This document shows positions 38,579 through 46,339 of a stretch of DNA of 64,000 nucleotides, in pieces. Both the position numbers and the translations under genes were made by a program. Location: assembly GCA_943787265.1 (NCBI GenBank), contig CALSLT010000027.1, positions 186,001 through 250,000 of the forward strand. Reading direction: 5' to 3'. Source of the DNA: an uncultured Planctomycetaceae bacterium. Lineage in GTDB: Bacteria; Planctomycetota; Planctomycetia; Planctomycetales; Planctomycetaceae. A model generated the notes under the pieces. That model made no database searches. It was not told the DNA's origin and was given only the letters and a program-made list of their open reading frames with translations. Within the stretch, counting starts at the first letter, position 1; every line of letters begins with the position of its first letter.

Positions 38579-39523
38579 CTACTTCGGCAGAACAGGGTAC
38601 GGCAGTGACTGCCCGGCAAGACCTGCCGCCAGATTCTGAACCGTCATTTCCAGCATTCTTTGCCTGGTCCGATGAGACGCGCTTCCAAGGTGCGGGGCGA
38701 TGACCAGGTTTTCCAGCGTCAACAACGAGTGGTCGCGCGGCAAGGGTTCCGGATCAGTCACATCCAGAGCGGCTGAACGGATTCGTCCGGTTTTGAGGGT
38801 TTCGTAAAGATCGTCGGTTACGACGACCGGCCCGCGAGCCATGTTGATCAACGTCGCCGACGGCTTCATCAATTCAAACTGAGCTTTGCCGATCAGTCCG
38901 GTCGTCTCTTCAGTAAGAGGGCAGTTCAACGCAACGAAGTCGCTTTCTTTAAGCAGGTCGTCCAGCGACCGGAACGCGACGCCCAGTTCTTCCTCAGCGC
39001 CTTCGTCACGACTCCGGTTGTGATAGAGAATCTTCATGTTGAATGCGCGAGCCCGCTTCGCCACCTGCTTCCCGATTCTCCCCATGCCGACGATCCCCAA
39101 CGTGCTGCCGGTGACTTCGTGCCCGATCAGAATCGAAGGGTCGTAGTGAGTGAACTCGGGCCCGCGTGCAAAGTGATCGCCAATGACGACATTCCTGGCC
39201 GACGCCATCAGCAAAGCCATCGTCATGTCAGCCGTTGCGTCGTCCAGACATCCCGGAGTATTGCCGACAGGCAGCCGTCGATCGTGAGCATCGGCCACGA
39301 CGATGTGGTCAACTCCGACTCCGTGGTTGCTGATGACTCGAAGGTTTGGCATTCGGTCCATCAGCGAACCGTCAACGCCTGGGTGCCCATAAGTAATCAC
39401 ACCGAGACACGTCGACAGAGCCTCAGAACCTTCCGAAGTGTCCCACGGAAAAACCTGGTACTCATCGCCCAGCATTTCCAGCAACGGTGCCGGCAACCCA
39501 TCACCCATGATCGGAGTCGTCAT
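38579..39523 (-). CDS. D-isomer-specific 2-hydroxyacid dehydrogenase
   Basis: 314 residues, full family length. Rossmann motif GIVGMGRIGKQVAKRA at about 143-158, catalytic Arg in NMARGPVV, Glu in DPEPLPRDH and His in APHLGSASH near the C-terminus. The family reduces 2-keto acids with NAD(P)H: glyoxylate/hydroxypyruvate reductase, phosphoglycerate dehydrogenase and relatives. Without an ACT or ASB domain it is not a full SerA, and the sequence around the active site (HGVGVDHI, LNCPLTEETTGLI) is closest to the glyoxylate/hydroxypyruvate reductase type. It follows the OleD-like gene by 22 bases, so the two form an operon. serC is close by but on the other strand. Confidence 0.9.
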   Translation of the reverse strand: MTTPIMGDGLPAPLLEMLGDEYQVFPWDTSEGSEALSTCLGVITYGHPGVDGSLMDRMPNLRVISNHGVGVDHIVVADAHDRRLPVGNTPGCLDDATADMTMALLMASARNVVIGDHFARGPEFTHYDPSILIGHEVTGSTLGIVGMGRIGKQVAKRARAFNMKILYHNRSRDEGAEEELGVAFRSLDDLLKESDFVALNCPLTEETTGLIGKAQFELMKPSATLINMARGPVVVTDDLYETLKTGRIRSAALDVTDPEPLPRDHSLLTLENLVIAPHLGSASHRTRQRMLEMTVQNLAAGLAGQSLPYPVLPK

Positions 39524-39545
39524 CTGTCGTCGTCCTTTTCGTTCG

Positions 39546-40547
39546 CTACGTTCCGGAAACTAACTGTTTCAATTCGGGTTCGATCCGCCGCAGGCCTTCT
39601 TCAACTGACACTCGCGGTGCGTATCCAAAATCACGAACCGCTTTGTCAATCGAATAACTGTGAGACGATGCGAGCTGGCCCGCAAGGAACCGGGTCATGG
39701 GAGGCTCGCCGCTCAGTCGAAGCAGTGACCACACACCTTCACAGACTGCTCCGACTCGATGTGCTGCCTTCGCCGAAATTCGTTTGCTGACGGGCGGTAG
39801 CCCGGCGCAGTCGAGCAATGTGTTGATCCACTCGCTGCAGTTCACAGGCTCCGGCTCATTAATAAAGTAAACCTGCCCAGCCACGCCCGAACCTGGCTCC
39901 AGTGCTTTTGCCGCCTGAAGGTGTGCTGCGGCAACGTTCTCGACATACGCCATCGAGATGACGTTGGTTCCATCGCCAACCAGGCGGAGCCGTCCGCTTT
40001 GTGCTCGTTGAATCAATCTCGGAACGAGCTGGGTATCGCGAGGTCCCCAGATCAAATGCGGTCTGATCGCGCACGTGGCAAGTTCCGGCCCGTTCGCCAC
40101 GATAACCGCCTGCTCTGCCAGGGCCTTGCTGTGCGGGTAGTGGGAAAGAAATTTCGTCGGGTACGGCAGAGACTCGTCTGCATCGATGTGGTCATGCCCG
40201 TCGAAAATCACGCTGGGCGAGCTGGTGTGGACGAGCTTTCGCACGCCATGCTTCCGGCAACCGGCTATAACGTTTTCAGTTCCGACGGTGTTGATACCGT
40301 GGAACATCTTCCACGTCCCCCAGATGCCCGGCACGGCCGCGACGTGAAACACCGCGTCGACTCCTTCACATGCCGATTCGACAATCTCAGCGTTCTGAAT
40401 ATCGCCCTGAACCCACTCGACGCCGAGCTGGTCCAGCCGTTCATAGCGTTTTCGGCAAATCACGCGGACTTCGATGCCATCGTCAAGCAACTGCTCAACC
40501 ACGTACAGCCCGAGAAATCCGCCCCCGCCGGTTACCAGTGCTTTCAT
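39546..40547 (-). CDS. NAD(P)-dependent epimerase/dehydratase, OleD-like
   Basis: 333 residues of the extended short-chain dehydrogenase type. The N-terminal nucleotide motif is VTGGGGFLG (about 5-13); the active site has Ser in HTSSPSVIFDG and YPHSKA (Tyr-x3-Lys). The stretch VDAVFHVAAVPGIWGTW and PHLIWGPRD is very like OleD, the 2-alkyl-3-ketoalkanoate reductase of long-chain olefin biosynthesis, and also like 3-beta-hydroxysteroid dehydrogenases. No OleA, OleB or OleC is visible in the window. The similarity to OleD is from remembered motif patterns and not a computed alignment. It is the first gene of a two-gene unit with the hydroxyacid dehydrogenase. Confidence 0.82.
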   Translation of the reverse strand: MKALVTGGGGFLGLYVVEQLLDDGIEVRVICRKRYERLDQLGVEWVQGDIQNAEIVESACEGVDAVFHVAAVPGIWGTWKMFHGINTVGTENVIAGCRKHGVRKLVHTSSPSVIFDGHDHIDADESLPYPTKFLSHYPHSKALAEQAVIVANGPELATCAIRPHLIWGPRDTQLVPRLIQRAQSGRLRLVGDGTNVISMAYVENVAAAHLQAAKALEPGSGVAGQVYFINEPEPVNCSEWINTLLDCAGLPPVSKRISAKAAHRVGAVCEGVWSLLRLSGEPPMTRFLAGQLASSHSYSIDKAVRDFGYAPRVSVEEGLRRIEPELKQLVSGT

Positions 40548-40934
40548 GTCAGATCGTAATTCTGCTTTATGTTTACAATCAGCGAGGTTGGGACAATCAA
40601 CGGCCAGATCCTCCGGCCGACGAATTAAGCCACAGAGTTTACAGAGAACACTGAGGAAGTGTCATAATTGATCTTTGTCTCTGGGGTCTCTGTGAACTCT
40701 GTGGCTAAAACCGAAAAGTCGAGCAGGGGCTGACAGCGAACTCGAGACGAACTCCACAGGTACGCTCACATTCGACGTTCGTTCGCAACTCACGAGCGGT
40801 AGCTCGAACAATGCGGCCTTGCCGCCTCGAACAAAGCCGCCTTACGGTCGTTGACGGTTAAAACGGCGACTACTATAGAGACTCTCTCGCCCCAAACACC
40901 TTAACAACGGGGCAATGAATCAGGATGAATTGAT
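40548..40934. other. Intergenic region upstream of serC with palindromic element
   Basis: 387 bases between divergent genes. It contains one long inverted repeat (listed separately) and should hold promoters for serC and the OleD-like gene. No gene is supported. Confidence 0.5.
40629..40706. repeat. Inverted repeat, 20-bp arms (CCACAGAG type)
   Basis: The left arm (about 40628-40647, AGCCACAGAG then TTTACAGAGA) and right arm (40687-40706, TCTCTGTGAA then CTCTGTGGCT) are complementary with one mismatch in 20, separated by about 39 bases. It could form a large hairpin. This sequence type has the look of a dispersed intergenic element; only one copy is in the window. Confidence 0.8.
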
Positions 40935-42017
40935 ATGACTGAGCGAATTCTCAACTTCTCGGCTGGGCCGGCTGTTCTACCTCTCGAAGTTCTCGAAGAA
41001 GCACGCGAAGACCTGCTTTCTCTGCGAGGCACCGGCATCGGCGTGCTGGAGCATTCGCATCGAGGCAAAGCTTTCACGGCTGTGCGGAACGAAGCGGAGG
41101 CCGCGATTCGCGAAGTTGGCTCGATTCCTGACAACTACAAAGTGCTGTTTCTGCAGGGCGGAGCGTCGCTGCAGTTCGCGATGCTGCCAATGAATTTTCT
41201 GGCGGATGGGCAGACCGCTGACTACGTCGTCACCGGAGCCTGGGCAAAGAAAGCCATCAAAGAAGCCAAGTCCGCCGGCAACGCACACGTCGCCGCGACC
41301 AGTGAAGATCGAAACTTCTGCTACGTTCCGAAAGAGTACGACTTCTCAGCCGACGCCAGGTACGTTCACTTCACCTCGAACAACACAATCTTCGGAACGC
41401 AGTTCGCCTCGGAACCAAACATCCCCGACGGCGGCACGTTGATCTGCGACGCCAGCAGCGACATCTTCTCTCGTCCGATTGACGTTTCAAAGTACGGCAT
41501 GATTTACGCCGGAGCCCAAAAGAACCTCGGGCCGAGCGGCGTGACGCTGGTCATCATCCGCGACGACCTGGTCGAAGCCGGCAACGACGCCCTCCCGCCG
41601 ATGCTTCAATACCGGACGTACGCCGAAAACGATTCGATGTACAACACGCCTCCGGCTTTCGGCATCTACCTCGTCGGCCGAGTCTGCCAATGGCTGCTTG
41701 ATCAAGGCGGCCTGACCGCGATCCAGGAACGCAACGAAACCAAAGCGGCCAAACTGTACGACTACCTGGAAACCAGCTCGCTGTTCAACGCGACTGCCGA
41801 TGCAGACAGCCGCTCAAAGATGAACGTCACCTTCGTAACCGGCGACGCTGACACCGACGCCGAGTTCATCAAACAGGCCACCGCTGCCAAACTCGACGGT
41901 CTGAAGGGCCACCGCAGCGTCGGCGGAATGCGAGCCAGCATCTACAACGCCTTCCCATCAGAAGGAGTCGACGCCTTGGTCGACTTCATGAAAAACTTCG
42001 AGGCCTCGCAAGGTTAG
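40935..42017 (+). CDS. serC: Phosphoserine aminotransferase
   Basis: 360 residues, normal for SerC. Hallmarks are NFSAGPAVLP at the N-terminus, HRGKAF, FLQGGASLQFAMLPMN (PLP phosphate region), DASSDIFSRP and the PLP Lys in YAGAQKNLGPSGVT (Lys about 196), then MYNTPPAFGIY and GHRSVGGMRASIYNA. It converts 3-phosphohydroxypyruvate and glutamate to phosphoserine in serine biosynthesis, and can serve in pyridoxine synthesis. It is cytoplasmic, a homodimer in the family. It stands alone on the plus strand, divergent from the OleD-like operon. Very confident by motif. Confidence 0.97.
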   Translation: MTERILNFSAGPAVLPLEVLEEAREDLLSLRGTGIGVLEHSHRGKAFTAVRNEAEAAIREVGSIPDNYKVLFLQGGASLQFAMLPMNFLADGQTADYVVTGAWAKKAIKEAKSAGNAHVAATSEDRNFCYVPKEYDFSADARYVHFTSNNTIFGTQFASEPNIPDGGTLICDASSDIFSRPIDVSKYGMIYAGAQKNLGPSGVTLVIIRDDLVEAGNDALPPMLQYRTYAENDSMYNTPPAFGIYLVGRVCQWLLDQGGLTAIQERNETKAAKLYDYLETSSLFNATADADSRSKMNVTFVTGDADTDAEFIKQATAAKLDGLKGHRSVGGMRASIYNAFPSEGVDALVDFMKNFEASQG

Positions 42018-42079
42018 GTTTGTCTGACGTAATTTCCCAAAGGTGCAAAGCGATCAGGCTGCCAGTGTTCTCCGGAGAG

Positions 42080-42364
42080 CTACTTTCCTCTTCGAAAATG
42101 CGCCGTCAGCTTCGCAACGAGCTTTGGGCCAGCCATCGCAGCACCAATCCACCAGGCGATCTGAACTGCAACGAAGTCGGCGCCGGCGAGTGCTGCTTTC
42201 TGGCTGACGGTTAGCGGAAGAAACGGAATTGCGAACAAGGAAAACCACAGCACGCCGGACAGCAGGATCAGTGCAACTCCGAATCGCGACGACCTGCTGA
42301 CCGAGCTCGGTTCGGCCGACGGACCGTTGCCTTCGGGTTCATTCGGCAACTCACTCAGGGGCAT
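42080..42364 (-). CDS. Small two-helix membrane protein (transporter-suffix-like)
   Basis: 94 residues: a polar, Pro/Ser-rich N-terminal 28 residues, then two hydrophobic helices (RFGVALILLSGVLWFSLFAI and FVAVQIAWWIGAAMAG) separated by PFLPLTVSQKAALAGA, and a basic tail. The pattern resembles the small transporter suffix domain proteins, whose function is unknown. It is convergent with serC and 27 bases downstream of the kinase gene on the same strand, so it may be cotranscribed with it. Confidence 0.7.
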   Translation of the reverse strand: MPLSELPNEPEGNGPSAEPSSVSRSSRFGVALILLSGVLWFSLFAIPFLPLTVSQKAALAGADFVAVQIAWWIGAAMAGPKLVAKLTAHFRRGK

Positions 42365-42391
42365 AATTTGATACCCGGTCTGATTAGCTGA

Positions 42392-44275
42392 TCACTCATT
42401 AATCGCCGGGGCGAGTTCGGTCAGCGTGATCTCTGAGAATCTGGCTGGGCCGCCTTTGGTAGCGAGGCGAATTTCGGGAAGCTCGCCGTTGGGTCTTCGT
42501 GGTAAAGCTCCCAGGGGTCGTTCGTTGATGCTCAGAAACCAGCCACCGGGTTGACGTTCAATAATTGCGGCGACCTCTCCAGTGATGGACGCTGGCGGTT
42601 TGTTGCCGAGTGGTTGGAAGTCAGCCTTGTCCGATGCTCGCTCGCCAATGCTGATTCCGTCCTGCATAAACTGAAGGACGTATCGCAGGCCGTTGCGTTG
42701 GTCGTTCAGTTCGAAGCCGAACTGGATTTCTGCAGACTCGGCTTCGGAGCAATCGACGAGAGCAATTAAACGGAACAGCTCGATCGGCTTCCGTTGACCG
42801 TCGCCTTTCTTAAAGAGCGGGCGTACCAGTAATCCGTCCGTTCCTTCGAGAGTCGGTGCTCCCGGCGGGACGATCCAGTTGCCGCTCCGCTGTTGCCAGC
42901 CCGCGATGTTTGATCCATTGAAGAGTCGAAGTGAAGGTCCCAGATCTTTCATCTTGATCTTCGACGGTCGCGGATGAGGCGTTTGCTTTCCTCTTTGAGT
43001 GAACGACCAGGCACCGCCCGTCACCACAGCCAGTCCCGCGACCCCAGCAATCAGTAAGCGTCGACGAGTTGTCGGTCCTTCGACGGCCGACTGAACTCCA
43101 TCGAAACCAGACTCCGTTTTCGAACCAGCCGCATCAGTGTCGGTGTCTGCCGAGTCGACTGGCTGCCGCGGCGTAGCAAGTGCCGCTGTCGTTGCGGACG
43201 CCCCACCGGCCGATGACTCGTCAAAAAGAGTGGGTGCAAGATCGTCGACCAGGGAGAGAAGTTCCGGATAACTTGCCGGGCGATCTTCCAATGACTGAGC
43301 CATCATGCGGTCAAGTAAGTTGTACGTTCCCGGTGACAAGCCCGGGCGAAGTTCTTCCAAAGGTGTCAGACGACCGGACAGTTTTCCGGCCATGATCTGA
43401 GTCAAATTCGAACCGTCAAATGGCGGCTTCCCCGCAAGAATGTGATAGACCGACGCACCAAGCGAATAGATGTCCGCTCGCAGATCGACATCACTCTGCT
43501 GAAACTGTTCGGGAGCCATGTAATGAGGACTGCCGACGGTTGTGTTGTCCGACGTCAGCCGCGTACTCGACTCTTCGGAAGTTGTCAGGATCGCCAGGCC
43601 GAAGTCAGCGATCTTGACCATCGGCATGTCAGCCGGAAACGGAATTCCTTCCGGCGGTTTTACCAGTAATAGATTGCCGGGTTTGATGTCTCGATGCACG
43701 ACTCCGTGATTGGCGGCGTGAGCTAGCCCGGCTGCAGTCTGTCTGGCGATTCCCCAGGCAAGCCGCTCGTCCAGCGGGCCATCACGTTTGATTCGGTCGG
43801 CGAGTTCTTCGCCCTCGACCAGTTCCATCGCGAAGAAAACTCGACCGTCGTTCTTGCCGAAATCGTACCCGCCGACAATGTTCGGATGCCGAAGTTGCGC
43901 GACCGTTCGAGCTTCCAGTTCAAAGCGACTAAGAGCCGACGCAGATCCCATGCGGCTGACAAGAACGGTTTTCAATGCAACGGTTCTGCCGAGATTAAGC
44001 TGCGTCGCTTCATAGACAACGCCCATGCCGCCTTTGCCGAGGACGCTCAGAATCTCGTAACCCGGAATCGTTTCTTTCGGATGGAGCAGCGTCCCGATGA
44101 TTTCAATCTCGATCGCGTCGAGCAGCCCCTTGCGTAACGCAAGAGTCTCGGGCGCGACCGATGATTGGCGACACTCTTCGGCCAACGGAGCGAGCGATTC
44201 CGACGTCGCGTAATCAAGACGCTCGGCAAGACTGAAGAAATCGTCCGCCGATGGGTTCTCAGCTTCAGACGTCAT
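42392..44275 (-). CDS. Membrane Ser/Thr kinase with DUF1080-like extracytoplasmic domain
   Basis: 627 residues. Complete Hanks kinase: GKGGMGVVYEA (about 78), VALKT, HRDIKPGNLLL (about 192), DFGLA, SPHYMAPEQ. A Ser/Thr/Ala-rich linker is followed by one transmembrane helix (about 405-425, LLIAGVAGLAVVTGGAW) and a roughly 190-residue outer domain beginning SLRLFNGSNIAGWQ. That opening is the signature start of DUF1080 / 3-keto-disaccharide hydrolase beta-sandwich domains, suggesting carbohydrate sensing; the rest of the domain is more divergent. Its start overlaps the stop of the upstream redoxin lipoprotein gene by four bases (ATGA), so the two are translated together. Confidence 0.92.
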   Translation of the reverse strand: MTSEAENPSADDFFSLAERLDYATSESLAPLAEECRQSSVAPETLALRKGLLDAIEIEIIGTLLHPKETIPGYEILSVLGKGGMGVVYEATQLNLGRTVALKTVLVSRMGSASALSRFELEARTVAQLRHPNIVGGYDFGKNDGRVFFAMELVEGEELADRIKRDGPLDERLAWGIARQTAAGLAHAANHGVVHRDIKPGNLLLVKPPEGIPFPADMPMVKIADFGLAILTTSEESSTRLTSDNTTVGSPHYMAPEQFQQSDVDLRADIYSLGASVYHILAGKPPFDGSNLTQIMAGKLSGRLTPLEELRPGLSPGTYNLLDRMMAQSLEDRPASYPELLSLVDDLAPTLFDESSAGGASATTAALATPRQPVDSADTDTDAAGSKTESGFDGVQSAVEGPTTRRRLLIAGVAGLAVVTGGAWSFTQRGKQTPHPRPSKIKMKDLGPSLRLFNGSNIAGWQQRSGNWIVPPGAPTLEGTDGLLVRPLFKKGDGQRKPIELFRLIALVDCSEAESAEIQFGFELNDQRNGLRYVLQFMQDGISIGERASDKADFQPLGNKPPASITGEVAAIIERQPGGWFLSINERPLGALPRRPNGELPEIRLATKGGPARFSEITLTELAPAINE

Positions 44276-45027
44276 TCTGCTGCCGGTTCCTCACCTGGAA
44301 GTGTTTCAGGCTCTGGATCGACGACTGGCTTGTCTTCGGACGTAGCCGGCTCAACTTCAGAACCTGCCACCGGTTTGAACTTCCCTGCCTCAGCCAGCAA
44401 AGCCGGGATGCTCGGTCGATCGGCCAGGTGCTCACCGACGTACGCATACCGCACGACGCCCTCTGCATCGACAATGTATGTTGCCGGTTTTGAAAGGTCC
44501 TTCCGGATTCCCAGTTGGTCGACACCCTTCAGTTCAACATCGAGCAGAACTGGAAACGGGACCGGGTTGCTGGCGTCATCGATTCGTGTTTTTACATCGT
44601 CGAGGAAGTTCGTCAGGCGAGTACTGTCGTCTCCGGTTTCGATCGGATAAACGACCGCGACTTCGGCTCCGAGTTCTTTGAAGGCGGCGTAGTTCTCAAT
44701 CAACCTTGCCGTCTGAGTTGAGCAGTAGGGGCAGATCGGAACGGTGTTTCCGCGAGTCACGACAACAACCAATGTCTTGCCCGGCGCAAGTTCTCCAATC
44801 TTTCGTTCGTCGCCGCTCGATTCGGTGAATGAAATTCCCGTCAGTCCGGCATCCAATGAAGCGTTGCTGGACGCCTCATCGAGAAACGTGATTTCGTCGG
44901 TTCCGTAATAGCCACCGTAATCGCCATATCCACCGTCGTCGTCGGAGTTCGCGTAGGGATCTGGTGGCGTATCGCCGCAACCAACGACCATCGCGGTCAA
45001 AAGAATCATCCAGGCTGAGGCTCTCAT
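44272..45027 (-). CDS. Thioredoxin-like (AhpC/TSA-type) lipoprotein
   Basis: 251 residues from ATG 45027, chosen because GGAG lies seven bases upstream and a lipoprotein signal (WMILLTAMVVGC) begins at once; the open frame runs up to 45381 but without support. After the lipobox Cys comes a Tyr/Gly/Asp-rich linker, then a thioredoxin fold with active-site CPYC at about 96 (TVPICPYCSTQT), VVYPIETGDD and VDAEGVVRYAYVGEH. The family are peroxiredoxins or TlpA-type thiol reductases acting in the periplasm; the CxxC favours a disulfide role. The C-terminus is Pro/Glu-rich. It is coupled to the downstream kinase gene, which suggests that redox state and kinase signalling are linked, by inference. 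Confidence 0.85.
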   Translation of the reverse strand: MRASAWMILLTAMVVGCGDTPPDPYANSDDDGGYGDYGGYYGTDEITFLDEASSNASLDAGLTGISFTESSGDERKIGELAPGKTLVVVVTRGNTVPICPYCSTQTARLIENYAAFKELGAEVAVVYPIETGDDSTRLTNFLDDVKTRIDDASNPVPFPVLLDVELKGVDQLGIRKDLSKPATYIVDAEGVVRYAYVGEHLADRPSIPALLAEAGKFKPVAGSEVEPATSEDKPVVDPEPETLPGEEPAAE

Positions 45028-45115
45028 ACGGTGTCTCCACATTGTCTGGCGTCGCGATAAGTAAAGATAAACATACGACAAAAAATAACGGTCAATGCAC
45101 GGCGTGCTACTGGAA

Positions 45116-45179
45116 GTAGGGTGCGCCTTGACGCACCAACAACCGAAGTATTCATGTGGTGCGTCGAGACGCACCCTAC
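45116..45179. repeat. Inverted repeat of GGTGCG/CGCACC palindromes
   Basis: Two arms, 45116-45138 and 45157-45179, each carry an internal palindrome (GGTGCGCCTTGACGCACC and GGTGCGTCGAGACGCACC) and are also near-complementary to each other. A related single copy lies at 51611-51634 and a degenerate one at 62899-62920, so this is a dispersed family. Confidence 0.85.
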
Positions 45180-45294
45180 GGAAATTCAGTTCCGACACAG
45201 TTTGAATTGCATGCGCAGACTCGTTCCTGCCTGAGGGAATAATCCTCGCTGTACCGCCTGTCGGGCAAGGGACAATCTCGGAAATCAAAAAGAA

Positions 45295-45328
45295 AGGAGC
45301 CTGTCCGAGTAATATCGGACAGGCTCCT
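45295..45328 (-). terminator. Rho-independent terminator downstream of exported hypothetical gene
   Basis: A perfect 14-base-pair stem, AGGAGCCTGTCCGA / TCGGACAGGCTCCT, with a six-base GTAATA loop. On the minus strand the stem is followed by a T-rich tract (plus-strand AAATCAAAAAGAA at about 45282-45294). It lies 40 bases after the stop at 45368. Confidence 0.88.
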
Positions 45329-45367
45329 GAGAATTCAAATCGTTGTTTGCTGACGTTTCGCTGGCCG

Positions 45368-46339
45368 TTAAGGGATCGCAAAGGTCAGTCCGGTGACAAC
45401 AGCGGCCTGATTGAGAGCGGCTGTGCTGTTCCACGGAATCTGGTGGGTCTGCTTTGGAGCACACTCACCCGGACGATACCAGCCCAGTGCATACTGCTTC
45501 TTGCAGACTGGATCGATCGTCATCTGGTATGGCAGGCCAGCCAGTTGCAGGCCGAACTTACCAACTGAAACGAACGGCTGCACGAGTTCGTGATGAACGT
45601 GTCCGTAGCGTTCCAGACCGGGATCCTGGAAGTAGAGCGGGTTGTGATGCAGATTCGAAGCCTGCCACTGATAGAGGATCGCTTCGTAATTGCGAGCTCC
45701 GTCGCTGACCTCACCGAGTTCAACTTCAGCCGGGGCGACGAATTCAGGATCGAGATCCTGTTCGATGTGCGTTCCCGGCTGGTAGTCGGCAAACGGCTGA
45801 ATATCGCGGATGCTTTTCAGGTTTCGTGGATCAGCGTCCACTTTCTGATAAGCAGACTCGACAGCGTCCACTCCGACAGAACCGTTCATCGGAGTCGATT
45901 GAAACAGTCCGGGATCAAAATTGTCTGCAGGTGCTGGCGGCACGGTCGATGGCCCGTCGCCATTCTGTTCGCCGTCCTGGCTGACGAGAACGAAAACCGA
46001 TGGTTCGTCCGCGAAGTCGGGGCGTTCTGAACTTTGTGGCAGTCGGCCCGGCTCGGCAGCCTGACTGTCGGCTGAGTAGAACTGTGGGTGCTCGGCCTTG
46101 TACTGCTCGTAGCGTTTTTCAGCCGAGCGACCTTTGAACTTCTGAAGTGCCTTCGAGAGGAAGGACTGTCTGGCAGGTTCGGCAGCACTTACCGAAGCCG
46201 TTCCGAACGAGTCGATCGACGCCGACCCGGCCAGTAGAGACAGGCCGAGTACCGCAACCAGTCGTCTCCGACGCTTGCGGTTACGGTCGGTCAATAGGAC
46301 CCGTGTAGTTGGGTGCTTCCTGCGTAATCGAAATGTCAT
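45368..46339 (-). CDS. Exported protein of unknown function (planctomycete-type)
   Basis: About 323 residues from ATG 46339 (AGGGAG about ten bases upstream). A very basic n-region ending RNRKRRRR is followed by a hydrophobic segment VAVLGLSLLAGSAS and an AEPA-type cleavage region, so it is probably secreted. The C-terminal half contains ASNLHHNPLYFQDPGLERYG and TIDPVCKKQYALGWYRPGEC, phrases of a kind I associate with planctomycete proteins of unknown role; two Cys are close to the C-terminus. I cannot assign a function. The start lies inside the 3' end of guaB (59-base overlap); a TTG at 46294 would leave only 14 bases of overlap and keep the signal peptide. Confidence 0.75.
   Translation of the reverse strand: MTFRLRRKHPTTRVLLTDRNRKRRRRLVAVLGLSLLAGSASIDSFGTASVSAAEPARQSFLSKALQKFKGRSAEKRYEQYKAEHPQFYSADSQAAEPGRLPQSSERPDFADEPSVFVLVSQDGEQNGDGPSTVPPAPADNFDPGLFQSTPMNGSVGVDAVESAYQKVDADPRNLKSIRDIQPFADYQPGTHIEQDLDPEFVAPAEVELGEVSDGARNYEAILYQWQASNLHHNPLYFQDPGLERYGHVHHELVQPFVSVGKFGLQLAGLPYQMTIDPVCKKQYALGWYRPGECAPKQTHQIPWNSTAALNQAAVVTGLTFAIP

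Larger units (their letters stand above)
45028..45367. other. Intergenic region with palindromic element and terminator
   Basis: 340 bases between two minus-strand genes, holding a palindromic repeat (45116-45179) and a terminator (45295-45328), both listed separately. The ribosome-binding site of the redoxin gene is at its edge. No gene is supported. Confidence 0.6.
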
